Below, one piece after another: positions 1 through 10,947 of a stretch of 64,000 bases of DNA. Positions within the stretch are counted from its first letter, which is position 1, and each line of letters begins with the position of its first letter. The DNA lies in contig NMRB01000958.1 in the NCBI GenBank assembly GCA_002633025.1, positions 128,514 through 192,513 on the forward strand, written 5' to 3'. A program made the position numbers and the translations under genes. The stretch comes from Notospermus geniculatus (taxonomy: Eukaryota > Nemertea > Pilidiophora > Heteronemertea > Lineidae). The notes beneath the pieces are model-generated. The model searched no databases and was not told the DNA's origin. It saw only the letters and a program-made list of their open reading frames with translations.

Positions 1-230
1 CCCTCATTTTGTCTGCCCTTCCTCTTTATCTGCCTACCCTGCATGTGTCCTTCACCAGGAAGACATTCCAGGAGGGTGGGAACCCCAAGAACCTGAATGC
101 AGCGCCACAGAGTCATACCCCTCCTTGCTCTTTCTTCACTCAATTTCCATTTTCTGATGTAGGGACCATCAAATTTGCTGTCAAGCAAATTTCACAGTTC
201 TAGTATTACCCTTATTTCCTCTTTCTCTAG

Positions 231-2145
231 CACAACGAGCCAGTTCCTTGGAAGGGAATGCTCACTTCCATACCAGTTTGGAGTTTGACCTTAGTCCACA
301 CAGGGTTGGCCTACCTCTTCTACACATTGCTTACAGATCTCCCAACCTACATGAAAACTGTTTTACACTTTCATATGAATGAGGTAGGGGTTACGGTTAG
401 CTTAATACCTGACTTGTTGAAAACCATTATTTTTGTGTTGGGCTGTCAAAGTAGGCCACACATGCCTTTTTCCAGTGAAGACAAGTGTAGGTGCTGGGCA
501 AAACCTGTGTCATCCAGGGCTGGCCGCATAGAAACTCCGTTAGTGCTTCGACAGCCTATCAGTGCTAAAATGCATGAAAAAAATGTACAGAACTATCGGC
601 AGATGGGCTCCGCTAGCGCCAGCGGAGTTTCTATGCGGCCATCCCAGGTTATTTGGAAGTTTTTGTTTACTTTTAGAACGGTCTTCTCTCCGCATTGCCA
701 TATCTAGTCTACGCGATCATAGCGATCCTCTACAGTCCATTTACCGATTGGTTGCTCTCCAAGGGTTATCTGCGGACCATTACCGTGAGAAAAGTTAGCA
801 CAGCTATCGGTAAGCTTTAAAGGTAGCGGAGGCTGAGAAACGGTTGAATTGTAGGCATTTATAGTCAACCTTCATACACGCAGTATCAGTACCGGTATGT
901 TGGGGCCACAATATGGGCCTCACTGAAGACGGTATCGGTGACGACTCCTTGTGTAGCTGTAAATTGCAAAGATTTATTCGGGGAATCACGAACGATATTT
1001 TCGGTATGTGACCCAGCTTTGAACGACTGTAGACCAACTCAATTTCAATTGTTAAACGTTACCTTCCAGGTGCTCTTTTCTCTGGCGCATTTATGATAGG
1101 TACTGCCTGGATAGGGTGCAACTACAATCTGGGTGTTCTACTGCTAACCATTAGCTGCGGGACTTTGGCCTTCAGTCTTGCTGGTTATATACCAAACTGT
1201 GTTGACATAGCTCCGAGATTAGCCGGTCCGATATTTGGAATTGTCAACACTTTCGGTACAATCGCCGGAATAGTCGCTCCTCTTGTGGTTGGGGCGCTTA
1301 CAAAAAACAACGTAAGTCGCCTCTTTTTTATCTTTCTTTATGAATTTTTGCTATTCACTCACCGAGGAAGCACACTGATGTATATAAGTGTACCTATACA
1401 TGTACATGTGCCTTGGTTACCCGTATGGAACTTGTTAAGAATGAATTCCTGCGATCGGGGGAAGTTGAAAAGCACCCAAAAAGTACACAAAATTTGTCCT
1501 CATTGTACAGAAATCTATCCGTATACGTATAAGGATCCGTGATAAGTTGCTGATCTCTAACTCCCTATTATCACAGATGCTTATAGGCCTACCTATAACT
1601 GATAGAATGTACAACGAGGACAAAGTTCGTGTACATTTCGGTCCGCAAGGATCCCTGATACTATTAGAGACTTTCGGCAACGCCATGACGTATGACGTAT
1701 CCGTATGAAAATGACGTATCGATGATACGGACACGGATACGTTAGGCGCGTATCAAATTTACTTTCGGCAGAGCGATCGATCGANCTTAAGTCTAAATGC
1801 GACGCTTATCCTTTGTTCAACACAAAGGGTAAGTATCACACTTTGACTTAAGTAGGTTTATGAATATGGACCCAGTTTCATACAGAACTTCCAAACTACA
1901 AATTTGATTCGTTGTTGGTATATTTGTAGCAGACACAACAGCAATGGCGGTACATCTTTTTCATCGCCGGAGGGTTCTGTATATGCAGTGCCGTACCCTA
2001 CCTCTTGTTCACGAAGACGGATAGAGCTGCCTGGAGCATGGGACGGGACGAGAAGCCATTTATAACAGCTTCCATTGCCGATGAGCGGAGGCGACTCATA
2101 ACCATTCAGAAACCGGAACATAATGGCGAAGAAACTGCAGAATAA
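231..2145 (+). CDS. SLC17-family (sialin/phosphate/vesicular glutamate-type) anion transporter, 3' four exons
   Basis: This is the C-terminal half of a major-facilitator carrier of the SLC17 family, a multi-pass membrane protein; family members move organic anions or phosphate with H+ or Na+. I built it by splicing: exon 231-383, exon 677-809, exon 1070-1311 and last exon about 1930/1933-2145. Each is bounded by AG/GT (gtaggg, gtaagc, gtaagt) and the phases agree (0, 1, 0). Family blocks visible are PWKGMLTSIPVW, FYTLLTDLPTYMKTVLHF, NGLLSALPYLVYAI, CVDIAPRLAGPIFGI, VGALTKNN and QWRYIFFIAGGF. The stop is at 2143-2145. The 5' exons lie off the window. The second exon is in a different frame from its neighbours, so a simple ORF scan misses it. 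The substrate cannot be told, because the substrate-selecting N-terminal half is absent. The family call is firm; the subfamily is not. Confidence 0.9.
1486..1690. repeat. Broken hairpin MITE (ATAGGGAG-end class) in SLC17 intron
   Basis: This stretch contains the right half of the hairpin seen complete at 51074-51219 (ACAGAAATCTATCCGTATAC, then AACTCCCTATTAT) followed by a second, rearranged partial copy. It lies in the intron before the last SLC17 exon. Confidence 0.6.
1784..1873. repeat. Partial hairpin MITE (class A) close to the SLC17 acceptor
   Basis: This is the cttaagtctaa ... ttagactt-type hairpin found three times in tandem at 7899-8231. It ends TTTATGAATATGGACCC about 55 bp before the last-exon acceptor. 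The left terminus is missing and a single N interrupts it. Confidence 0.6.
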
Positions 2146-2354
2146 ATGAATACTAGCCGGATGCATAAAAATTGCAACATTAATCGTGATAAAAGCGTAT
2201 TTTAGATGAAGTTCCTAAAGCGGCTGGCACACCAGGCGATACCAAGTAAAATCGGCTGTTGACGATAGGTGTGCGATGGATAGCGATGCGTGGAATCTTC
2301 TAGCCAGCGTTGATCGCCCAATATCTAACAATACCAAAAGCGATATCGCCTCAT

Positions 2355-2450
2355 CTGACGGATAGATCTGCATAGAACATGGGACGGAATGAGGCGCCAC
2401 CTATCACGGCTTCCATTGCTGACGAGCGCAAAAACATCCAGAGACGGGAA
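2355..2450 (+). pseudogene. Decayed duplicate of the SLC17 last exon
   Basis: The frame reads TDRSA-stop-NMGRNEAP then ITASIADERKN. This matches TDRAAWSMGRDEKPFITASI of the real last exon at about 2025-2100. The tryptophan codon TGG has become TAG (2373-2375). Similarity fades on both sides. It directly abuts the truncated N-terminus of a GPCR copy at 2496, so this is a rearrangement junction between the transporter and the receptor array. Confidence 0.75.
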
Positions 2451-2495
2451 AAACCGGCGGAGACACAGCATAGTCCTCTACATTATGGGAATCTT

Positions 2496-2536
2496 AAGGG
2501 AATCTTCTTTACTGGTGTTAAACGTGTGGTTTTCCA
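2496..2536 (-). pseudogene. Orphan GPCR family: N-terminal 14-codon fragment
   Basis: The minus strand from 2536 reads MENHTFNTSKEDSL, matching the N-terminus of the intact receptor (MKNHTFDTSTEYSLLG). The rest of the coding region is absent. The sequence to the right (2537 onward) continues as the upstream block that also lies next to the intact gene. Confidence 0.75.
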
Positions 2537-3138
2537 TGCCAGCCAGACGTCTTTATACCCAGATTTTTGCATTGATAAAACTTCTCACATTGGCCTACCC
2601 CCAGTACCAATAATCAAGGCGGGTTTGTTCCCTACAAAATAGGCCTCACATGATCAAATTCATCTTATGTAGGCCTACATGCACACCACACAGGTTGTTC
2701 GTGCAAAGCACACAGAATCAGCGATTGCCGCAGCAAGCGTAGGTCTACGGAGGCGTTCATTTATTGCGACTGTCACTGTTAGTGCATCAAAAGTAGCATG
2801 CGTGTACACATTGATTAGTCAACGCAAGGCCCAGTGCTGCAAAAGTAACGTCCAAAATGAAGATACGTGTCAGTCTCAGATGGCAATCCGTTGTCCTCTT
2901 TCCTGTAGCCGATTGTGATTTTGGCGTACACAACTGAAAGGGGGCGCCGCTGATTTCCTACGAGTATGATAATCAGAAATGTCAGTAATCATACCTTTGT
3001 GAGGTAACTGCAAAACTGAGGTGGGGTCCCTGCACCAAAAATTACATGAGTTCATATTCCAAGAATTCGCGTGATCGTACATGTACGCGATGTCGCTCTA
3101 TATGATTTTATACTGTTCTATACATATCTGTTTATACA

Positions 3139-3162
3139 CATCATCATCATCATCATCATCAT
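3139..3162. repeat. (CAT)8 microsatellite
   Basis: Eight perfect CAT units; the matching position in the second duplicate (4710-4721) has only four. Confidence 0.95.
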
Positions 3163-4001
3163 AGTGGCATCATGAGCCGGTTTGTCTCTTTGCCATAACA
3201 GCGTAATATATACATATGTACAATAGCTCGCATGCATCTCCATGTCCTCACATTACAAAGCCAGTGATATTTCTGATTCATTCGTAGACTGCAATTAGTT
3301 CAGAGTGTTTGTGAAACAGGGTCTTATAGTCATCTTTTATTAGCCGGGGACCGTACTCACAAAGCCCCAGTAACTTTAAAACCCACATACCCACAACTAC
3401 GCCGTACCCCGTAGGCCAAACAAACGCTGCAAATGCACACCTACCGAGAGCTCCGTAGGAATTTTCAGCATGAATTATGCATGGTTCATGGAATCCCTGA
3501 GAATTCCCCATGTGACGTCATTATAGTGATGATCAACATGGAGGCATGTGGTGCAATTTCGAGTAAAAATTCATTGATTTGGGGCGATTTTTAAATGATT
3601 TTTGATAAGTCTTCTCCTGTGTTATGTTTGTGGAAACCAAAGGATACCACAGCAGTTTCGTCATACCAAAACAGCGTGTTTTTTTCTGTTTTTAGGCCAA
3701 TTTTCACAGCAATCAATACTGCTTCCTTGTGTCTACGTAGCATGGGCCCTGTACTTCATGTACTTTCTGTGTAGCTTGCAGTGCAGTGTTGTGATGGTGG
3801 GTTTTGTGGCTAAAGTTTAGAATCCCCAATCGGAAGTGACATTACTCAGTGGCACACAATGGAAATCCTATTGTACAACGCGGCTTATTCCGTCAATTGG
3901 TGACCTTTTTGGAGCACCGATCGGGGACTCGTTCCGAAACACATTACTTGATTTTCTTTGCAGATTTAGAAAATCCTGTCACTCCTCTTTCCAAAGATCT
4001 A

Positions 4002-4150
4002 GCCCCGTATTCACAAAGGGTGGTCATCGCGCGATTAAGACTTAGACGCGTGTAACTTCGTCAAATGCATGCTGGAAGTGTGTGCATTTAGTAAAGTTTC
4101 ACGCGTCTAAGTCTTAGTCGCGCGATGATCACCCTTTGTGAATACGGCCC
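4002..4150. repeat. Hairpin MITE, class A ends (copy 1)
   Basis: The left arm starts GCCCCGTATTCACAAAGGGT and the right arm ends ACCCTTTGTGAATACGGCCC. Arms of about 60 bp pair through TAAGACTTAGACGCGTG / CACGCGTCTAAGTCTTA. No coding capacity. Confidence 0.85.
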
Positions 4151-4272
4151 ATATACTTTGTGGGGTCTATATTATTGAAACAAAACTGCTTTTGAAACTG
4201 CTTGATGAAGAAATATGCAGAACGTACAAAAAACTGTTGGCGTGTTTTGAAACATACAGACCGTCAATAAAC

Positions 4273-5828
4273 GTGCAAAGCACACAGAATCAGCGATTGC
4301 CGCAGCAAGCGTAGGTCTACGGAGGCGTTCATTTATTGCGACTGTCACTGTTAGTGCATCAAAGGTAGCATGCGTGTACACATTGATTAGTCAACGCAAG
4401 GCCCAGTGCTGCAAAAGTAACGTCCAAAATGAAGATACGTGTCAGTCTCAGATGGCAATCCGTTGTCCTCTTTCCTGTAGCCGATTGTGATTTTGGCGTA
4501 GACGACTGAAAGGGGGCGCCGCTGATTTCCTACGAGTACGATAATCAGAAATGTCAGTAATCATACCTTTGTGAGGTAACTGCAAAACTGAGGTGGGGTC
4601 CCTGCACCAAAAATTGCATGAGTTCATATTCCAAGAATTCGCGTGATCGTACATGTACGCGATGTCGCTCTATATGATTTTATACTGTTCTTTACATTCT
4701 GTTTATACACATCATCATCATAGTGGCATCATGAGCCGGTTTGTCTCTTTGCCATAACAGCGTAATATATACATATGTACAATAGCTCGCATGCATCTCC
4801 ATGTCCTCACATTACAAAGCCAGTGATATTTCTGATTCATTCGTAGACTGCAATTAGTTTAGAGTGTTTGTGAAGCACGGTCTTATAGTCATCTTTTATT
4901 AGCCAGGGACCGTACTCACAAAACCCCCGTAACTTTAAAACCCATATACGCACAGGTACGCCGTACTCCGTAGGCCAAACAATCGGTGCAAATGCACATC
5001 TACCGAGAGCTCCGTAGGAATTTTCAGCATGAATTATGCATGGTTCATGGAGTCCCTGGGAATTCCCCATGTGACGTCATTATAGTGATGATCAACATGG
5101 AAGCATGTGGTGCAATTTCGAGTAAAAATTCATTGATTTGGGGCGATTTTTGAATGATTTTTGATAAGACTTCTCCTGTGTTATGTTTGTGGAAACCAAA
5201 GGATACCACAGCAATTTCGTCATACCAAAACAGCGTGTTTTTTTCTGTTTTTAGGCCAATTTTCACAGCAATCAATACTGCTTCCTTGTGTCTACGTAGC
5301 ATGGGTCCTGTACTTCATGTACTTTCTGTGTAGCTTGCAGTGCAGTGTTGTGATGGTGGGTTTTGTGGCTAAAGTTTAGAATCCCCAATCGGAAGTGACA
5401 TTACTCAGTGGCACACAATGGAAATCCTATTGTACAACGCGGCTTATTCCGTCAATCGGTGACCTTTTTGGAGCACCGATCGGGGACTCGTTCCGAAACA
5501 CATTATTTGATTTTCTTTGCAGATTTAGAAAATCCTGTCACTCCTCTTTCCAAAGATCTAGCCCCGTATTCACAAAGGGTGGTCATCGCGCGATTAAGAC
5601 TTAGACGCGTGTAACTTCGTCACATGCATGCTGGAAGTGTGTGCATTTAGTAAAGTTTCACGCGTCTAAGTCTTAGTCGCGCGATGATCACCCTTTGTGA
5701 ATACGGCCCATATACTCTGTGGGGTCTATATTATTGAAACAAAACTGCTTTTGAAACTGCTTGATGAAGAAATATGCAGAACGTACAAAAAACTGTTGGC
5801 GTGTTTTGAAACATACAGACCGTCAATA
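4273..5828. repeat. Tandem duplication, copy 2 (GPCR upstream DNA)
   Basis: This is the second copy of the 1572 bp unit, shortened mainly by a smaller CAT tract. It runs directly into the 3' flank of the intact GPCR. Confidence 0.9.
5561..5709. repeat. Hairpin MITE, class A ends (copy 2)
   Basis: This is the same hairpin as 4002-4150, carried along by the tandem duplication. Confidence 0.85.
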
Positions 5829-5869
5829 AAAAATGTAAGATCCTCGGAATGGACTCGCCAGACAGCTTC

Positions 5870-6940
5870 TTAATTCGTGTTTTTGCTTTCAAGACGACGA
5901 AAAGAGCACAGTCCATAGAAGATGCTCTTGACGGTCTTCTGGTAAAAGTCAAGCGAAATGCTATAGATTAAGAAATTCAGGCTGTAGTTCATGGTGTTGA
6001 ATAACACACTTAAGCTACTAACTGTGAAGATTGTACTCAGCTGGGATTGTGAGACATTTCCACCGGTGTAGAATGCTATTTTGAGTATACGGAAATATGT
6101 AAAGGTGATCACTTGTGGACTGGCGGAGATGACGTACAGGCAAGAAATAGCCAGGAGGTTCCAGATGCATCGTAGTTCCTTTTCAGATATATCTCGTCTG
6201 ACTCCTGTGGCTCTTGTGGCACGCCACATTGCAAGAGACAGAAAAACGTTGAGGACCAGAATGGCCAAGCAAGGGAAAAAGTTGTTGATAAAAAAATGCA
6301 CCGTCGCAAGAATTAATGAATCGAAGAGCGATATGATACTTGGATTCAAATAGCAAGTTTTATGTCCGCTCGGCCCCCAATAAATAGCATACAATCCAAT
6401 GGCTTTCAGGTTCCAAAGGGCAGCAACACAGAATAGTGTTAAAAGGGCCACGCTTCTTCGAGTTGGCGTTAGCAGAATTTGACCCTTTAAGGGAAATATT
6501 ATAGCAAAGCACCTTTCGGCTGAAAACAGAACTAAAATGTAACCGCTAAGGAACTGCGAAGTCTCAAAAAGAAAAGAGTGCAGTTTGCAAGTTTCACTCG
6601 AAAGTAGCTGAAAGTAAAATCGCAGTGTTCCACCCGAGATGACGGGTAGTCCATTCGCCAGCCAAGTGGCCAGTGTAATTAGAATTAAGTTCGACGCGTC
6701 GGCGATTGATAACGGGATGAGATACTGCACCGTGGCTGCATCCTTCTTCTTACACCGAAAGAACACAACAATCGAGAATATATTGCCGAACATTCCGAGG
6801 ACAAAGAAAAATGGTATGATATATGCTGAACATGTTTCAAACACTCGTAGAACGATTTGCAGTGCCGGATCAACCGCTTCCTGGTCAGTTGAGCCCAAAA
6901 GGGAATATTCTGTACTGGTGTCAAACGTATGGTTTTTCAT
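5870..6940 (-). CDS. Orphan class A (rhodopsin-like) GPCR, intact single exon
   Basis: A 356-residue seven-helix receptor. TM1 carries GN at 52-53 and TM2 reads LSIADAS at 77-83. C118 and C196 probably form the extracellular disulfide. The DRY position reads AERCF (141-145), and TM7 ends NYSLNFLIY (318-326) in place of NPxxY. A glycosylation site (NHT) follows the first two residues. The length is normal for an intronless invertebrate peptide-type receptor. It is the only intact member of a local family; broken relatives lie at 2496, 7807, 9534, 10948, 13846, 18484 and 20118, all in the same orientation. The ligand cannot be inferred. ERC for DRY is unusual and could alter G-protein coupling. 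The receptor class is clear; a neuropeptide ligand is only a guess. Confidence 0.92.
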   Translation of the reverse strand: MKNHTFDTSTEYSLLGSTDQEAVDPALQIVLRVFETCSAYIIPFFFVLGMFGNIFSIVVFFRCKKKDAATVQYLIPLSIADASNLILITLATWLANGLPVISGGTLRFYFQLLSSETCKLHSFLFETSQFLSGYILVLFSAERCFAIIFPLKGQILLTPTRRSVALLTLFCVAALWNLKAIGLYAIYWGPSGHKTCYLNPSIISLFDSLILATVHFFINNFFPCLAILVLNVFLSLAMWRATRATGVRRDISEKELRCIWNLLAISCLYVISASPQVITFTYFRILKIAFYTGGNVSQSQLSTIFTVSSLSVLFNTMNYSLNFLIYSISLDFYQKTVKSIFYGLCSFRRLESKNTN

Positions 6941-7806
6941 GGCAGCCAGACGTCTTTATAGCCTACCCAGATTTTCTGCATTGATAAAACTTCTTACATA
7001 GGCTTAGTTACAAATAATTACGTGGCAATTTTACCCCGCAAAGTAGGCCCAGGACCAAATTCACACATCCGATGTAGGCCGACATGCACTCCACACAGAT
7101 TGTTCAACGACACACTACACACAGAACACAGCGATTGCCGCAGCAAGGAAAAGTCTATACTGATGCGTTCATTCACTGTGACTGCCCCTGTCAGTGCATC
7201 AAAGGTAGCGTCGTGTTGATCCACCTTGAATAGTTCACCCTAGGTTCAGCAGCAGAAGTAACATCCAAAACGAAGATGCGTGTCAGTCTCAGATGGCAAT
7301 CCGTTGTCCTCTTTCCTGTAGCCGATAGTGATTTTAGCGAAGAAAACTGAAAGTTGGCGTTGATTTGCAGCGAGTACCACGATGATCAGAAATGTCGAGG
7401 TTGAAAAAATCATACCTTTGTGAGGTAACTGCAAAAGTGCGGTGGGGCCCCTGCACCAAAGATTGCATGAGTTTATACTCCAAGAACTCGCGTGAACGAA
7501 CATGCCTTCGCGATGTCCCTCTATATGATTAATATACTCACCTATTTGTGGTGTCTTCTATTTTCAGTTCGTTAATACATAGCTCCATGTCCTCGCATTA
7601 CACAGGCATTGATAATTCTGATCCAGTCGCAGTCTGCAATTAGTTTACAGTGTTTGCGATACACGGTCGTCTAATCCTTTTTATTAGCCTGGGACCGTAT
7701 TCAGAAAGCCCCCCGTAACTTAAAGGGTACGCAAATCCCTTGCGTGATGAAGAAGTTTGCAAAAAGTACAAAAACTGTTGATGTGTTTTGAAACTCCTGC
7801 AGCTCA
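6941..7806 (-). promoter_or_regulatory. Conserved upstream block of the GPCR family
   Basis: This non-coding DNA 5' of the receptor start is kept in related form at 2537-3100, 9738-10500 and 19442-20115, with a partial copy inside the tandem duplicate from 4273. Shared landmarks include CAGCCAGACG, GCATTGATAAAACTTCTTAC, CAGCGATTGCCGCAGCA and TGTCAGTGCATCAAAGGTAG. Co-duplication alone could explain it. Whether it contains the promoter or a 5' untranslated exon is inference. Confidence 0.5.
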
Positions 7807-7866
7807 TAAATAAAAAATGTAACGTCCTCGGAGTGGACTCGCGAGACAGCTTCTTTAATTCGTATT
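7807..7866 (-). pseudogene. GPCR family: 3'-end fragment
   Basis: AAAAATGTAACGTCCTCGGA and the following GCGAGACAGCTTCTT match the 3' flank and stop region of the intact gene (5825-5885). The copy is cut off at about 7866, next to the tandem hairpins. Confidence 0.6.
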
Positions 7867-7898
7867 AGTGAGCTTCTGTAAGCGCCCGGTTAGGCTCC

Positions 7899-8231
7899 AG
7901 GCCCCGTATTCATAAAATTACTTAAGTCTAAGTATGACACATATCCTTTGTTCAACACAAAAGATAAGTATCATACTTAGACTTAAGTAGCTTTATGAAT
8001 ACGGGGCCTGGGCCCATATTCATAAAACTACTTAAGTCTAAGTGTGACACTTATCCTTTTGTTCAACACAAAAGATAAGTATCACACTTTGACTTAAGTA
8101 TGTTTATGAATATGGACCCTGGACCCATATTTATAAAACTACTTAAGTCTAAGTATGACACTTATCCTTTGTTCAACACAAAAGATAAGTATCATACTTA
8201 GACTTAAGTAGCTTTATGAATACGGGGCCTG
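7899..8231. repeat. Three tandem class A hairpin MITEs
   Basis: Three direct copies of about 111 bp (7899-8008, 8009-8119, 8120-8231). Each folds on itself: GCCCCGTATTCATAAAA, then TTAAGTCTAAG ... CTTAGACTTAA, then TTTATGAATACGGGGC. They are separated only by CTGG-like junctions, as if the hairpins had inserted next to or inside one another's ends. Confidence 0.85.
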
Positions 8232-9400
8232 GATACTAGAAACATAAGACCCTACCAGAATCTGTTCATTCCTTTAGCGCTCTCTTTTATCCACTCACAC
8301 CAGGCGATTTTCAAACGTTGTTCCACATGGTTTTTAAACGAATTCTCCCAAAACGAGAGCCAAACGCAAACAAGAACTAAGAATTCACTATACACACAAG
8401 TCAAACCCGACCCGCTCTCACTCAGTGCTGATGCATCTGTTTTGAGTTAGGCCAGATAAAAAAAAACACTTGTTCAGCGTCCGGGCACTTTACTTTTTTA
8501 GGCTCGGGAGGGAGATTTTTATTTTTATTTTAGTAGCTTTTAGATGAAAAGAGAGGTCAGAAACAAATTAAACAAATTCTAAATTTTCAAAGGGGCTGTT
8601 TCACTTTGAATTCAAGATTGCGATTTGTGATCCGTGGGAAAACTGAAAGAGCTACAATCTTGCAATTTGGAGGGATAATTCTGTGTTTCAGACCAATTTC
8701 ATTGGTACAACAATCAATAACATTTGAAGTAATTTTTTAAGACAATGGGTGTTTGAAGCCTTGAAGTTTCATATTAGAACCAAAATATTTCTTAAAAAAC
8801 TTGGATTATAGGTTCGCAAATGAGCCATGTGGCACCTACCTGCAAAATAATCCAGTTGTATTCAATGAAAGTACTAAAAAAAGTCACAAAAGTAGTTTGA
8901 TATCACTCATTTGGAAGAACATGAACGCTCTCAAGACCCTTAGGCCTATTGTTGACTGCCATTGTCAATACAGTCATAACAGTGACATAACAGGGCTGGA
9001 TGACTTTTGTGGCAACTTGGGTTCAACCATTCATCTGAACGGGGTGGTGCTTTTTGCATAGGAAGCACTACAAACTGATTCAATGAGGTAATCTTTCTTA
9101 GAAAACATTCTTTTGAATGGTCATCAACCTGCCCTTACTACTCTGCAAGGAAAGGCAAGTTATGTAACTCTAATTCTCAATGCCTATGGAGTTGTGGTGG
9201 TGGCTAGGTGCTGGCCTGATGTAAGACTGTTCATACAATAGCTGTGACAACAAAGACAGCAATTCTTTGCCATGAATGCTGGAACATTGTAGGCCTACCT
9301 TACACCCCAGAAGGATCAAAAGACCAGTCCTTTCCAGAAGAACTACATGGTGAGTATCGGAGTGGGACTGGAAGCTGGCTGCAAGTGTGTGTTTTTAGCT
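8232..9400. other. No gene seen
   Basis: AT-rich DNA with only short chance frames. The 86-codon frame at 8801-9061 has no recognisable motif. Confidence 0.5.
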
Positions 9401-9533
9401 CACCTCTTTGATCATTTTCGGTTTACGCCACCTGGCGGCCATCCGATCCAGCCGAAACTTAATATACGGACTATCTAGAGGGAGCCACGTATCGAGCTTG
9501 AGCAGTCTCGGAGTGGAATCACGAGACACCCTC

Positions 9534-9737
9534 TTAATTCGCGTTTTTTCTTCCAAGACGACGAATGGAACACAGTCCATAGAAGATGCTTTTGACGGTC
9601 TTCTGGTAAAAATCGAGCGAAATGCTATAGATTAGGAAATTCAGGCTGTAATTCATGGTGCTGAATAACCCACTTAAGCGACTGACTGTGAATACTGTCC
9701 TCAGTTGGGAATTTGAGACAGTTCCACCGGTGAGGAA
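9534..9737 (-). pseudogene. GPCR family: C-terminal fragment with internal deletion
   Basis: From the stop codon (9534-9536) the minus strand carries the tail, TM7 and the TM6/TM7 loop of the receptor. At about 9737 the sequence jumps straight into the upstream block (TACATTGATAAAAC). Everything from the N-terminus through TM6 is missing, as expected from a single internal deletion. Confidence 0.8.
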
Positions 9738-10640
9738 TTCTACATTGATAAAACTTCTTACATAGGCTTATTTACAAATAAATAGGGGGATTTTTTTCCC
9801 TGCAAAGTAGGCCTAAGATCAAATTCGTCCGATGTAGGCTGACACACCACACAGATTGTTCAATGACACACAACACACAGAATACAGCGATTGCCGCAGC
9901 ATGCGAAAGTCTATACAGAGGCGTTCATTCACTGCGACGGCCACTGTCAGTGCATCAAAGGTAGCGTCTTATTGATCCACCTTGAATAGTCCACCCTAGC
10001 TTCAGCAGCAGAAGTAACATCCAAAACGAAGATACGTGTTAGTCTCAGATGGCAATCCCTGGTTCGCTCTCTTGTAGCCAATTGTGATTTTGGCGTAGAC
10101 AATTGAATGTTGGCGTTGATTTGCTACGAGTACGATTATCAGAAATGTCGAGGTTGAAGAAATCATACCTTTGTGAGGTAACAGCAAAAGTGAGGTGGGG
10201 TCCGGGTCCCTGAACCAAAAATTACATGAGTTTATAATCCAAGAATTCGCGTGATCGTATATGTATTAGCGATGTCCCTCAATATGATTTTACTCTTTCT
10301 ATTTCCAGTTCGTTTGTTCATAGCTCCATGTCCTCGCATTACACAGGCAGTGATATTTCTGATTCATTTGAAGACTCCAATTAGTTTAGAGTGTTTGTGA
10401 AACACTGTCTTCTACTCCTCTTTTATTAGCCTGGGACCGTATTCACAAAGCCCACGTATTAATTGTAAGGGTAAGCAAATCCCTTGTTTGAAGAAGGCGT
10501 ATGCAGAAAGTAAAAAAAAGTGATGTATCTTGAACTTCCTACTTCCCGTGAATAAATGAAATGGTCCTAGGGCCATGTGCCTACCTGGTTGGACATAGTT
10601 TTGTGACAGATGAAGGTACATATCAGTTATGAGCAATCTG
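9738..10640 (-). promoter_or_regulatory. GPCR-family upstream block, copy beside the deleted gene
   Basis: It matches 6975-7800 in order, including GATTGCCGCAGCA, TGTCAGTGCATCAAAGGTAG and the CATACCTTTGTGAGGTAAC stretch. It now sits next to a gene that has lost its start. Confidence 0.6.
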
Positions 10641-10663
10641 GGTCAAGTCATTCCTGAGCATGC

Positions 10664-10920
10664 TGAGTTACAGGACTTTCATGATTTTTAGGTTATGCCA
10701 CCTGGCGGACATATTGGATATCCAATGGGGCCAAAATTTCACATGCACACAAACGTCATCTAGAGGGAGCCATATAGCACATTTGAGCACTCAAGTCTAA
10801 CTGAGTTATAGCACTTTGATGATTTTCGGTGTACGCCACATGGTGGCCATCCGATCTGGCCGAAACTTAACATGCACGTACAGATTATCTAGAGGGAGCC
10901 ACGTATCGAACTTGAGCAGT
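10664..10920. repeat. Imperfect tandem duplicate downstream of a GPCR copy
   Basis: Two related ~120 bp segments (10664-10790 and 10802-10920) share GAGTTA, GCCACCTGGCGG/GCCACATGGTGG and ATCTAGAGGGAGCCA. A third copy is at 9405-9510. All lie just 3' of receptor stop codons. Confidence 0.7.
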
Positions 10921-10947
10921 CTCGGAGTGGAATCGCGAGACACCCTC

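Larger units (their letters stand above)
2701..4272. repeat. Tandem duplication, copy 1 (GPCR upstream DNA)
   Basis: This 1572 bp unit is repeated almost base for base at 4273-5828. It begins GTGCAAAGCACACAG and ends GACCGTCAATAAA. The left part is the receptor-family upstream block; the rest is non-coding and includes a class A hairpin. A (CAT)8 tract at 3139-3162 is one of the main differences from copy 2. A palindromic CRE-like TGACGTCA lies near 3513. Confidence 0.9.

Noticed and set aside
3508-3520. Palindromic CRE-like TGACGTCA (also near 5072) as a functional promoter site
   Set aside because: Only one 8 bp word in duplicated DNA, absent from the block next to the intact receptor; not enough for a regulatory call.
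6081-6353. Plus-strand frame opposite the intact GPCR (also at 11070, 18492, 6639, 19140)
   Set aside because: These are shadows of the receptor coding strand and recur only because the receptor is repeated.
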